Source: Nitrogeniibacter aestuarii (GTDB taxonomy: Bacteria; Pseudomonadota; Gammaproteobacteria; Burkholderiales; Rhodocyclaceae). Taken from it: 64,000 nucleotides of DNA. Made by a program: the position numbers and the translations under genes. Below are positions 1 to 7,082 of this stretch, piece by piece (position 1 is the stretch's first letter; the number at the start of each line of letters is the position of its first letter). Under the pieces are notes generated by a model. It had not been told where the DNA came from and made no database searches. It saw only the letters and a program-made list of their open reading frames with translations. The DNA lies in NCBI RefSeq assembly GCF_017309585.1, contig NZ_CP071321.1, positions 1,550,001 through 1,614,000 of the forward strand, in the 5' to 3' direction.

Positions 1-1120
1 CGTCGATCACCTGGAAGATGTCGGCATTGGGCACGCCCTGATCTTCGATGATGTAGAGGTTGCCGTCGTTGTCGATGGCCATGTTGTCCGGGCTGCGCAG
101 GTCCTCGCCGATGGCCAGGCCGGTGGCCACGTCGATGGTGTCGCGGGTCACCAGCTGGAAGATTTCGCTGGAGTCCAGATCGACCGTCCATACGTCGTTC
201 GAACCGGTGGCGGTGAAGGCAATGGCTTCGTGGCCGCTGGCCAGGGTGAAGATCTCCATGTCTTCAGGACGGTTGAAGGCCGTGGCGCCGACGTTGTCGG
301 CCAGGGCGCGACCGTCCTGGTCGGCACCGGTGACACCGATATCGACCCAGTCAAAACCGTTGCCGTTGCCATTGGTCTTGAGCGCGTAGGTGGTGCCGTT
401 GGCGAAGAAGTCGTCGCCAGTGCCGGCAGTCGGGTTCGTCGAGACGAACTTGTAGAACGAGCCGCTGCTGTTCTCGTCGATGAAGTAGAAGTTGTTGGCG
501 CTGTCGAAGGCCAGACCTTCATGCGAGACGAGCGGCAGCAGGTTGTTGCGCTGGACCAGGTTGCCGTTGCCATCGGTCAGGCTGGTGGCGGTGGCGCTCA
601 CCGGGTTGGTCACTTCGAACAGACGGCCGGTGCCGGTGGAACCGTTGAAGTTCTCTTCACCGGTCATCCAGCCGCCCCACGGCGCCCAGCGAGAGGCGTC
701 GCCGCGTTGCCAGTTCTGTGTGCCGACCGGCACGATGGTGGTGGCCGTGCCGGTGAGCAGGTCGTAACGCAGTGCGCCGGAGCCGGTGTTGTTACCACTC
801 TGGTTGCTCGGCTCGAACGGCATGAACAGATAACGACCCTGGTCGGGGCCAGTGCGGTTGGTGTCGATCATGTCCCAGTAGCGACCGACGTTCACGTCAC
901 TCAGGCTACCGACCGTGCTGCGCGAGGCGAGCGTGGTGATGTTCAGCGTGAAGCCGGCACCCTGCGACACCAGCAGGCCATTCGTGCCTTCATCGGCAAC
1001 GGCGACGGCACTTGCCACGTCTGTCAGCGGGGCGACTTCATCGAAAAGGGTATTGCCGGCGGCGAACGCATTGGCAGAGGCAAATGCACCGAGAACGGCG
1101 AGGGTGAGCGGTTTAACCAT
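1..1120 (-). CDS. PhoX-like (DUF839) secreted protein, 3' end outside window
   Basis: The frame opens at ATG 1118-1120 (minus) and runs off the left edge with no stop, so only about 373 N-terminal residues are visible. An AGGAAAG ribosome site lies just upstream. The protein starts with a short signal peptide (MVKPLTLAVLGAFASANAFA). Visible motifs are WGGWMTGEEN near residue 147, LVSHEGLAFD near 194, RPEDMEIF near 283 and a following PDNMAIDNDGNLYIIED stretch. These match the PhoX/DUF839 phosphatase-like family, where the motif is normally PWGTWLTCEE and RPEG. PhoX enzymes are Ca/Fe-dependent secreted phosphatases; true phosphatase activity here is inferred. It could also be a non-catalytic esterase-like beta-propeller. 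The C-terminus, where a sorting signal might sit, is not visible. Confidence 0.8.
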   Translation of the reverse strand, partial: MVKPLTLAVLGAFASANAFAAGNTLFDEVAPLTDVASAVAVADEGTNGLLVSQGAGFTLNITTLASRSTVGSLSDVNVGRYWDMIDTNRTGPDQGRYLFMPFEPSNQSGNNTGSGALRYDLLTGTATTIVPVGTQNWQRGDASRWAPWGGWMTGEENFNGSTGTGRLFEVTNPVSATATSLTDGNGNLVQRNNLLPLVSHEGLAFDSANNFYFIDENSSGSFYKFVSTNPTAGTGDDFFANGTTYALKTNGNGNGFDWVDIGVTGADQDGRALADNVGATAFNRPEDMEIFTLASGHEAIAFTATGSNDVWTVDLDSSEIFQLVTRDTIDVATGLAIGEDLRSPDNMAIDNDGNLYIIEDQGVPNADIFQVID

Positions 1121-1203
1121 GGCTACTTTCCTTGTCTTGGCTAGGTCTGTCTTTATGGGTATCGGATGAGGGCAACCGACAGCCGGGAAGGTAGGGGGTT
1201 AAA

Positions 1204-1221
1204 TTGACCGCCATGTGACGG
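1204..1221 (-). promoter_or_regulatory. candidate Pho box upstream of the PhoX-like gene
   Basis: On the minus strand the sequence reads CCGTCAC-ATGG-CGGTCAA, two imperfect direct repeats of the CTGTCAT type with the 4-nt spacer and 11-nt period of PhoB boxes. It lies about 84 nt before the start codon, and a weak -10-like TACCTT follows about 10 nt downstream. Seen directly; PhoB control is inferred from the match and from the gene family. Confidence 0.45.
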
Positions 1222-1446
1222 ATGCATGATCCTTTGACGCCATCGGCCATGTTTTTTGGCCTGGTGTCTGTAAGTTCGAGACCTAGGGCGCGGTCGTCTG
1301 GATGTCGTCTGCACAGCAGGGGTGAGTCTGTGCCTGGTGTGCACGATTGTGCCCTCAGGTGGCCTGCCCGGAGAGTGTTCGAGCACCGAGTGTCTGCTGC
1401 CGGATCGCGTGATGAAACGATGTCGGGTACCGTATCCGTCCCTGCT

Positions 1447-1475
1447 AAGATGACAGGTAACCGAAATGTCATCTT
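1447..1475. promoter_or_regulatory. inverted repeat AAGATGACA-N11-TGTCATCTT
   Basis: Perfect 9-bp arms separated by 11 nt, ending 49 nt before the ATG of the first pseudopilin gene. There is no U-tract after it, so an operator is more likely than a terminator. Each arm contains TGTCAT, a Pho-box-like core, but in inverted rather than direct orientation. Confidence 0.4.
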
Positions 1476-1524
1476 CAACGCCTAACCTACGCGGTCTTTG
1501 CCACGTGAATGGAGCCTAAGTCGT

Positions 1525-1956
1525 ATGCCTCAGATCAGCCGTTGTTCCAGGAAGCAGCAATCGGGTTTCACGCTTCTCGAGCTTTTGGTTGTGATGGTGA
1601 TCATCGGCCTGCTGGCTGGTTACGTGGGGCCCAAGTTCTTCTCCCAGATCGGCAAGTCCGAGGTCAAGACGGCCCAGGCGCAGATCGTGTCGCTGGAAAA
1701 AGCGCTCGATCAGTTCCGGCTCGATGTCGGGCGTTATCCCACAACCGAAGAGGGCCTCGGGGCGCTCAACAGCGCGCCGGCCGGGCTGAACAAGTGGGAC
1801 GGGCCCTACCTGCGCAAGGGCGTGCCGCTCGATCCCTGGGAGCACGCGTATCAATATCGTTCGCCGGGTGAGCACGGCGATTTCGATCTGTTTTCCTTCG
1901 GCAAGGACGGCCAGCCAGGCGGCAGCGATGAAGCCGCCGACATCGTTAACTGGTAG
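1525..1956 (+). CDS. gspG: major pseudopilin GspG-like
   Basis: Major pseudopilin of a type II secretion-like system; polymerised in the inner membrane into a periplasmic pseudopilus. The N-terminus has a basic leader, then the prepilin peptidase site and helix G-FTLLELLVVMVIIGLLAG, with Glu at mature position 5. The C-terminal part, including YPTTEEGL, LDPWEHAYQYRSPGEHGDF and the GspG-like FGKDGQPGGSDEAADI calcium-site region, is typical of GspG. I chose the ATG at 1525 because a GGAG lies 10 nt upstream; the frame stays open back to a TTG at 1498. It is the first gene of a compact operon with gspF and gspE directly behind it. Confidence 0.9.
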   Translation: MPQISRCSRKQQSGFTLLELLVVMVIIGLLAGYVGPKFFSQIGKSEVKTAQAQIVSLEKALDQFRLDVGRYPTTEEGLGALNSAPAGLNKWDGPYLRKGVPLDPWEHAYQYRSPGEHGDFDLFSFGKDGQPGGSDEAADIVNW

Positions 1957-1970
1957 CGCCGGTCGCGGAC

Positions 1971-3146
1971 ATGCGATTTCGAATCAAAGCGGTAGCGGAC
2001 GGTGCCGATCCGGTCGAGGCGGAATTCGAAGCCTCGACGGAGGCCGAGGCCCGTGAACTGGCCAGCGCCCGTGGGCTCACCGTGCTCGCAGTGCGTGCGA
2101 TGCGGCAAAGCGGTCGCCAGGGGCGCTTTCCCCTGCTGCTTTTCAACCAGGAACTGCTCGCCTTGCTGACCGCCGGCATCCCCCTGGCCGAGGCGATCGA
2201 TGCGCTCACGGAGAAGGAAAGCCGCCCCGCGGTGCGCGGCGTGCTCGACGATATCCGCAAGGCGCTGCGAGAGGGGCGCACCCTGTCTTCCGCGCTCGAG
2301 CGCGCACCCAATGCCTTTCCCGACCTGTATGTGGCCATGATTCGTGCTGCCGAGCGCACCAGCGATCTGGTGCCTGCGGTGAGCCGCTTCATTGCCTATC
2401 GCCAGCAACTTGATGTGCTCAAAGGCAAGCTGGTGAGTGCCGCGATCTATCCGGCGCTGCTCGTGGGGGTGGGTTCGCTGGTGGTGCTGTTCCTGCTCGG
2501 CTACGTGGTGCCGAACTTCTCCCATATCTATGAAGATGTGGGGGGCGATCTGCCCTTCATGTCGAAGCTGCTCATGGAGTGGGGACATTTCGTTCAGAAC
2601 AATGCGCTGGTGATGGGCATCGGTTTTCTGTGTGCGGTGGCGGCGGTGGCTTACCTGCTGCGGCAGCCCGCGACCAGTGCCGCCATGGGGCGGGCCATGT
2701 GGCGCAGTCCGTTCATTGGTGAGCGTTTGCGGGTGTTTCAGCTGGCGCGTTTCTATCGCACGCTGGGTATGCTGCTTTCGGGCGGCATTCCGGTCGTGAC
2801 CGCGCTGACCATGGTGTCCGGCCTGCTCAGCCCGGCCCTTCGGGGCGGGCTTGATACGGCCATTGCGCGGGTGCGCGAGGGGGCGGGCTTTGCCAGCACG
2901 CTGGCGGCGCAGGGGCTGGCCACACCGGTGGCCTTGCGCATGCTCCAGGTCGGCGAGCGTGCCGGCAACCTGGGCGAGATGCTGACCCGGGCTGCCGAAT
3001 TTCACGAAGACGACACGGCACGTCAGGTGGAGTGGCTGACCCGGCTCTTCGGTCCCCTGCTCATGCTGTTCATTGGCGTGGCCATCGGTGGCATTGTGGT
3101 GCTGATGTACCTGCCCATCTTTCAGCTGGCGGAGAGTGTGGGATGA
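1971..3146 (+). CDS. gspF: inner-membrane platform protein GspF-like
   Basis: Polytopic inner-membrane platform protein that couples the cytoplasmic ATPase to pseudopilus assembly. The 391-residue protein starts MRFRIKAVADG and has the duplicated T2SSF domain: first copy around residues 55-180 and second copy around 255-385. Hydrophobic segments lie near 157-180 (VGVGSLVVLFLLGYVVPNF), 215-230 and 360-385. Length fits the family. Its stop overlaps the gspE start by 4 nt, so translation is probably coupled. Confidence 0.9.
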   Translation: MRFRIKAVADGADPVEAEFEASTEAEARELASARGLTVLAVRAMRQSGRQGRFPLLLFNQELLALLTAGIPLAEAIDALTEKESRPAVRGVLDDIRKALREGRTLSSALERAPNAFPDLYVAMIRAAERTSDLVPAVSRFIAYRQQLDVLKGKLVSAAIYPALLVGVGSLVVLFLLGYVVPNFSHIYEDVGGDLPFMSKLLMEWGHFVQNNALVMGIGFLCAVAAVAYLLRQPATSAAMGRAMWRSPFIGERLRVFQLARFYRTLGMLLSGGIPVVTALTMVSGLLSPALRGGLDTAIARVREGAGFASTLAAQGLATPVALRMLQVGERAGNLGEMLTRAAEFHEDDTARQVEWLTRLFGPLLMLFIGVAIGGIVVLMYLPIFQLAESVG

Positions 3147-4801
3147 ACGCCACCGACATTCACGCCTTCTCGGACGAAGATCTCGCCGCGGCACGTGCTG
3201 CGGGCGGGCGCATGATCGACGCCCTGGTGAAGATCGAATCCGATGCCGAGCTGCGTCTGGCGCGGCTGGCCGAAACCTTCGCCCTGCCGGCGCTGGGCCA
3301 TGCCCGGCTGATGGCCATGACCCCCGATTTTGCCGTGCTCGGTTTCGAGCAGGCCCTGCGCAAGGAGTGCATTGCGCTGCGTGACGAGGCGGGGCGGCTG
3401 TGGCTGGTGCTGGCCGACCCGTTCAACAGGGCCATGATCGATGGCATGGGGGCGCGCATTGCCGAGCCGATTGCCTGGGCGCTGGCCGACCACGACGATC
3501 TGTCGGCCTGTCTGGCACGCCATGAAGATGAAGTCCGCCGCGCGGCCGGTCTGTCCGACCAGCGCAGTGAATCCGCGTCGGGCGACGGCGCCGAGGATCT
3601 GTCCCTGCGCCGTATCAGCGAAGATGCCAGCCCGGTGGTGAAACTGGTCAATTCGACGCTGTACGATGCCCTCAAGCAGGGCGCCAGCGATATTCACCTG
3701 GAGTGCATCCCGGCCGGGCTGGTGATCCAGTACCGGGTCGATGGTGTGCTCTCGCGGGTGGGCAGTGTGCAGGGCAGCGACCTGGCCGAGCAGACCATCT
3801 CGCGTATCAAGGTGATGGCGGAGCTCGACATTGCCGAGCGACGCGTACCGCAGGATGGTCGCTTCAAGGCCCAGTCCGGCGGGCGGCAGATCGATTTCCG
3901 GGTGTCGATCATGCCCAGCATCCATGGCGAGGACGCCGTGCTGCGTGTGCTCGACAAGGAGCATCTCACCCAGGAAATGACCGGGCTCACGCTCGAGGCA
4001 CTCGGCTTCGACGACACGGCCCGCGCCACCCTGCGCCGGCTGGCCAGCGAGCCCTACGGCATGTTGCTGGTGACCGGGCCGACCGGCTCGGGCAAGACGA
4101 CATCGCTCTACGCCACGCTCGCCGAAACGAATCGCGGGCTGGAGAAGATCATCACCATTGAGGATCCGGTGGAGTATCAGCTGCCCGGCGTGCTGCAGAT
4201 CCCCGTCAATGAAAAGAAGGGCCTCAACTTTGCCCGTGGCCTGCGCTCCATCCTGCGGCACGATCCGGACAAGATCATGGTCGGCGAAATCCGCGACGGT
4301 GAGACTGCAGAGATTGCGGTGCAGGCGGCACTCACCGGTCACCTGGTCTTCACCACGGTGCACGCCAACAACGTCTTCGACGTGATCGGGCGTTTCATGC
4401 ACATGGGGATCGATCCCTACAACCTTGTCGCCGCACTCAACGGTGTGGTGGCTCAGCGACTCATTCGCGTCAATTGTCCGCACTGTACCGATGACATCAC
4501 CCCGAACCCGCAGGAGCTGGCCGACTCGGCGCTGGTGTCGACGGCCGGGTTCCGCTTCCGCGCCGGTCACGGATGCGGGCATTGTCGCGGGTCGGGCTAC
4601 AAGGGCCGACGCGCCATTGCCGAGGTGCTGATTCTGGACGACGAGATTCGCGAACTGATCACGACCCGCGCGCCGGTTCGTGTCCTCAAGGCCAAAGCGG
4701 CCGAGCGCGGCTTCCGCAGCCTGCGCGATGCGGCGACCGAACTGGTCCGCGACGGACTGACCACACTGGAGGAGCTCAATCGTGTCACGCTCCTCGGCTG
4801 A
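3143..4801 (+). CDS. gspE: secretion ATPase GspE/PilB-like
   Basis: Cytoplasmic hexameric ATPase that powers pseudopilus assembly. The ATG at 3143 overlaps the gspF stop (ATGA) and gives 552 residues; the frame is open further upstream but that part lies inside gspF. Motifs: Walker A GPTGSGKTT, Asp box DPVEYQLPG, Walker B VGEIRDGETAEIA, His box LVFTTVHANN, and a C-terminal zinc-type cysteine set CPHC...CGHC. An MshEN-like N-terminal domain precedes the catalytic core. The intact motifs argue for an active motor. Confidence 0.93.
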   Translation: MNATDIHAFSDEDLAAARAAGGRMIDALVKIESDAELRLARLAETFALPALGHARLMAMTPDFAVLGFEQALRKECIALRDEAGRLWLVLADPFNRAMIDGMGARIAEPIAWALADHDDLSACLARHEDEVRRAAGLSDQRSESASGDGAEDLSLRRISEDASPVVKLVNSTLYDALKQGASDIHLECIPAGLVIQYRVDGVLSRVGSVQGSDLAEQTISRIKVMAELDIAERRVPQDGRFKAQSGGRQIDFRVSIMPSIHGEDAVLRVLDKEHLTQEMTGLTLEALGFDDTARATLRRLASEPYGMLLVTGPTGSGKTTSLYATLAETNRGLEKIITIEDPVEYQLPGVLQIPVNEKKGLNFARGLRSILRHDPDKIMVGEIRDGETAEIAVQAALTGHLVFTTVHANNVFDVIGRFMHMGIDPYNLVAALNGVVAQRLIRVNCPHCTDDITPNPQELADSALVSTAGFRFRAGHGCGHCRGSGYKGRRAIAEVLILDDEIRELITTRAPVRVLKAKAAERGFRSLRDAATELVRDGLTTLEELNRVTLLG

Positions 4802-5483
4802 TTTCATCGACCTGCAGCTCCTGAGCGACGGCTGCCGTGTGGGCACGGGCAGCCGCGCCATCGTCCATGCCAGGCCGGAAGGCGAGGCGCTCTGGCCCGA
4901 GGCACTGGCAAATACGCTGCCGGCCAAGGCCAAGGTGCGCGCGACGATCGCCGACAGCCACCTGCGTTATCTGGTGTGCCGCTGGCCGAAAACCCTGCGT
5001 GGCCGGATCGAACGTGAAGCATGGCTGGCGCACCAGTTTCGACAAGTGCACGAAATCGACACGGCCCAGTGGCGGATCATCGCCGATGCAGATGCCGTCG
5101 ATGCGCCCTTCGTCGCCTGTGCCATGCCCCGACGCCTCGAAATGGAGCTGCGCGCCCTCATCGATCGTGCGGGGGCGCGGCTGGTCAGTCTCAGCGGCCA
5201 GTTCGTCCGTCAGTTCAACGCTCATTGCCCGACCATGAGCGAGACTCACGGCGCGCTGGCGGTGGTCGAAGGCGGGCGCATGACGCTGGGCAGCTGGCGC
5301 GACGGTCACTGGACGCGCGTGGCCAGCCGGCCCATGGCCGATGGCGATGCCGACGTGGCAGCGCGCGAACTGGCGCAGTTGAAGGTGACCGGCGAGGTGG
5401 CTGCGAACGGCACCCTCTATGTCTGTGGCGCCCGCATGGGCGCACCGGCTGGCTGGAATGTGTCTGCCATGGAGATCGCCTGA
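4782..5483 (+). CDS. PilM/GspL-like assembly-platform subunit
   Basis: A 233-residue protein beginning with GTG at 4782; GGAGGAG sits 8 nt upstream and the gene overlaps gspE by 20 nt. There is no obvious membrane segment. The content (an N-terminal part, then a late ALAVVEGGRMTLGSWRDG strand-turn-strand) recalls the actin-like cytoplasmic domain of PilM or GspL, but similarity is weak and the assignment rests mainly on position: gspE, then this gene, then single-pass PilN- and PilO-like genes. Confidence 0.55.
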   Translation: MSRSSADFIDLQLLSDGCRVGTGSRAIVHARPEGEALWPEALANTLPAKAKVRATIADSHLRYLVCRWPKTLRGRIEREAWLAHQFRQVHEIDTAQWRIIADADAVDAPFVACAMPRRLEMELRALIDRAGARLVSLSGQFVRQFNAHCPTMSETHGALAVVEGGRMTLGSWRDGHWTRVASRPMADGDADVAARELAQLKVTGEVAANGTLYVCGARMGAPAGWNVSAMEIA

Positions 5484-6004
5484 TGCGCCCCGCACCGCTT
5501 GGACTCGATTTCGTTCCGCAGCGGCGCCGACCGGGCGCGCTCGGCTGGGTGTTGCTCGCGCTGGGGCTGGCCGTGACGGGCCTGGAAGTGAACCAGTTTC
5601 TGTCTCGCCGTGCCGATCTCGATGAACGCGAACACATCGTCGAACGCATGCGCCATCAGCTCACCCGCCAGCGCCAGGCCGACATGGTCGTGGACGACTC
5701 GCCCGTGAGCGCCGAGGAGGGCGAGCCGGCACTCAAACTTGCTCAGCGCCTCGACCGCAACTGGCCGGCCTTGCTCGCCGACGTGGCCAGTGCCGGTGGC
5801 ACCGATGTCTCGGTGCTGGGGTTGTCGCCCGATGGCGCGCGTGGCGTTGTGCTGGTGCAGGCGAGCACGCGTCAGCTCAAGGCCATGTTCGACTACATGG
5901 GGCGGCTGGAGGCGACGGGCGCATTGCAGAACGTGGAGTTGCAAGCCTTCGAGCAGCGCAACGGCACCTTCGTGTTCAGTCTCGCCGCACGGTGGCCCGC
6001 ATGA
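5483..6004 (+). CDS. PilN-like single-pass inner-membrane protein
   Basis: 173 residues, ATG at 5483 overlapping the previous stop by 1 nt. A short cytoplasmic N-terminus containing LGLDFVPQRRR, where PilN proteins carry their PilM-binding motif, precedes one transmembrane helix (LGWVLLALGLAVTGLEVNQF, about residues 18-37). A coiled-coil region (RADLDEREHIVERMRHQLTR) and a small ferredoxin-like periplasmic domain follow. This is the architecture of PilN/GspL C-terminal halves. Function as an inner-membrane platform component is inferred from architecture and context. Confidence 0.65.
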   Translation: MRPAPLGLDFVPQRRRPGALGWVLLALGLAVTGLEVNQFLSRRADLDEREHIVERMRHQLTRQRQADMVVDDSPVSAEEGEPALKLAQRLDRNWPALLADVASAGGTDVSVLGLSPDGARGVVLVQASTRQLKAMFDYMGRLEATGALQNVELQAFEQRNGTFVFSLAARWPA

Positions 6005-6564
6005 TCCGCCTGTCCCGACTGCCCATGGATGAGCTTCGCGAGCGCACCATCCGGGCGATCCGTCGTGCCGGCTGGCCGGGTGCTGTCGGCCTGGGGTTGA
6101 TCGCATTCAGCCTAGCGTTTTCGTACTCTGCCGCCGAACTTCAGGATAAACGCGAGGCCGAGCTGGTGACCGAACGCACCAAGCTCATGAAGGTGGCCGC
6201 TTCGCCGGTGGGCGGCAGCAACACCAACCGGGCCCGGCTGACCGCCTTCTACGATCGCTTTGCCATGGCCAGCGAGCTGTCGAATGTGCTGGCCGACATC
6301 CATCTGGCGGCGCAGCGGCGGGGCTTGCTGCCCGAGCGGGCCGACTACCGCAGCGCTGTGGTGACCGGCACGCCGCTGGTACGCATCAACGCCACCTTGC
6401 CGATCGAGGGCCGCTTCGACGCGCTCTACGCGTGGCTGGGTGAGGTGATGCGCGATCATCCCGGCGTGGTCATCGATCAGATGTCGCTCAAGCGCGAGAG
6501 CGCGCAGGCGAGCACCTTGTCGGCGGATGTGCGCCTGTCGGTACTGGTGCGGGGGGGCGAATGA
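6001..6564 (+). CDS. PilO/GspM-like inner-membrane protein
   Basis: 187 residues from ATG 6001, which overlaps the preceding stop as ATGA; a GTG at 5992 in the same frame is less likely. One transmembrane helix (about residues 23-43, GAVGLGLIAFSLAFSYSAAE) is followed by a helical stretch and a small alpha/beta domain with an IEGRFDALYAWLGEVM segment typical of PilO/GspM-type folds. It probably pairs with the PilN-like protein upstream. Confidence 0.6.
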   Translation: MIRLSRLPMDELRERTIRAIRRAGWPGAVGLGLIAFSLAFSYSAAELQDKREAELVTERTKLMKVAASPVGGSNTNRARLTAFYDRFAMASELSNVLADIHLAAQRRGLLPERADYRSAVVTGTPLVRINATLPIEGRFDALYAWLGEVMRDHPGVVIDQMSLKRESAQASTLSADVRLSVLVRGGE

Positions 6565-7082
6565 ACAAGCGTCATCTCGTGCTGGGGACTGCGCTGGCGG
6601 TGACGCTGGCGGCCACCTGGTGGGCATCGACGGTCGAGGACGACGATGGGCTGGCGGCGGATGACCGCGCTGGCGAGTCGCGTCCCGTGGCGACGCGCCC
6701 GGCGCGTGCGGCGACCCGGTCGGTCGCTCAGGATCTGTCGCCTCTGGCATCGCAGCGCGCGCCGTTCGATGCCCAGGCTCCGGCGCTGTTCGGGCGGCCC
6801 GCACCGGTCGTGGCACCCGTGGTGCGCCGTGCGCCTCCGCCGCCGCCGGTGGCGCGTGCCCCGTCGGCGCCCCCCTTGCCCTACACCTACATCGGCTCGC
6901 TCAAGGAAGAGGGCCGGAGCGCGGTGGTGTTTCTCATGCGCGGGCAGGAATTCGTGTCCGCGCGCGTGGGGGGCGTACTTGAAAAGAACTATCGAATCCA
7001 GTCGGTGGACGAGACCGGGGTAACCCTGATCTATCTGCCGCTTGGACTGACCCAACGAATCGAACTGGCTGACCGCTCATGA
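6561..7082 (+). CDS. PilP/GspC-like periplasmic connector
   Basis: 173 residues with an N-terminal signal anchor (MNKRHLVLGTALAVTLAATW), a long Ala/Pro/Arg-rich linker and a compact C-terminal domain (about residues 112-170) beginning PYTYIGSLKEEGRSAVVF. That beta-domain resembles the homology region of PilP/GspC, which docks the inner-membrane platform to the secretin. I recall proteins like this being labelled 'secretion system X translation initiation factor' in Rhodocyclales, a misleading name. Four-base ATGA overlaps at both ends place it firmly in the operon, directly before the secretin. Confidence 0.6.
   Translation: MNKRHLVLGTALAVTLAATWWASTVEDDDGLAADDRAGESRPVATRPARAATRSVAQDLSPLASQRAPFDAQAPALFGRPAPVVAPVVRRAPPPPPVARAPSAPPLPYTYIGSLKEEGRSAVVFLMRGQEFVSARVGGVLEKNYRIQSVDETGVTLIYLPLGLTQRIELADRS

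Larger units (their letters stand above)
1121..1524. other. 404-nt divergent intergenic region
   Basis: This gap separates the minus-strand PhoX-like gene from the plus-strand secretion operon. It holds the candidate Pho box and a 9-bp perfect inverted repeat 50 nt before the first pseudopilin gene. No convincing small coding frame was seen. Confidence 0.6.

Noticed and set aside
1851..4933. Long minus-strand open frames (up to 603 codons) opposite gspF and gspE
   Set aside because: They are mirror images of well-supported secretion genes in high-GC sequence and show no domain, no start context and skewed composition.
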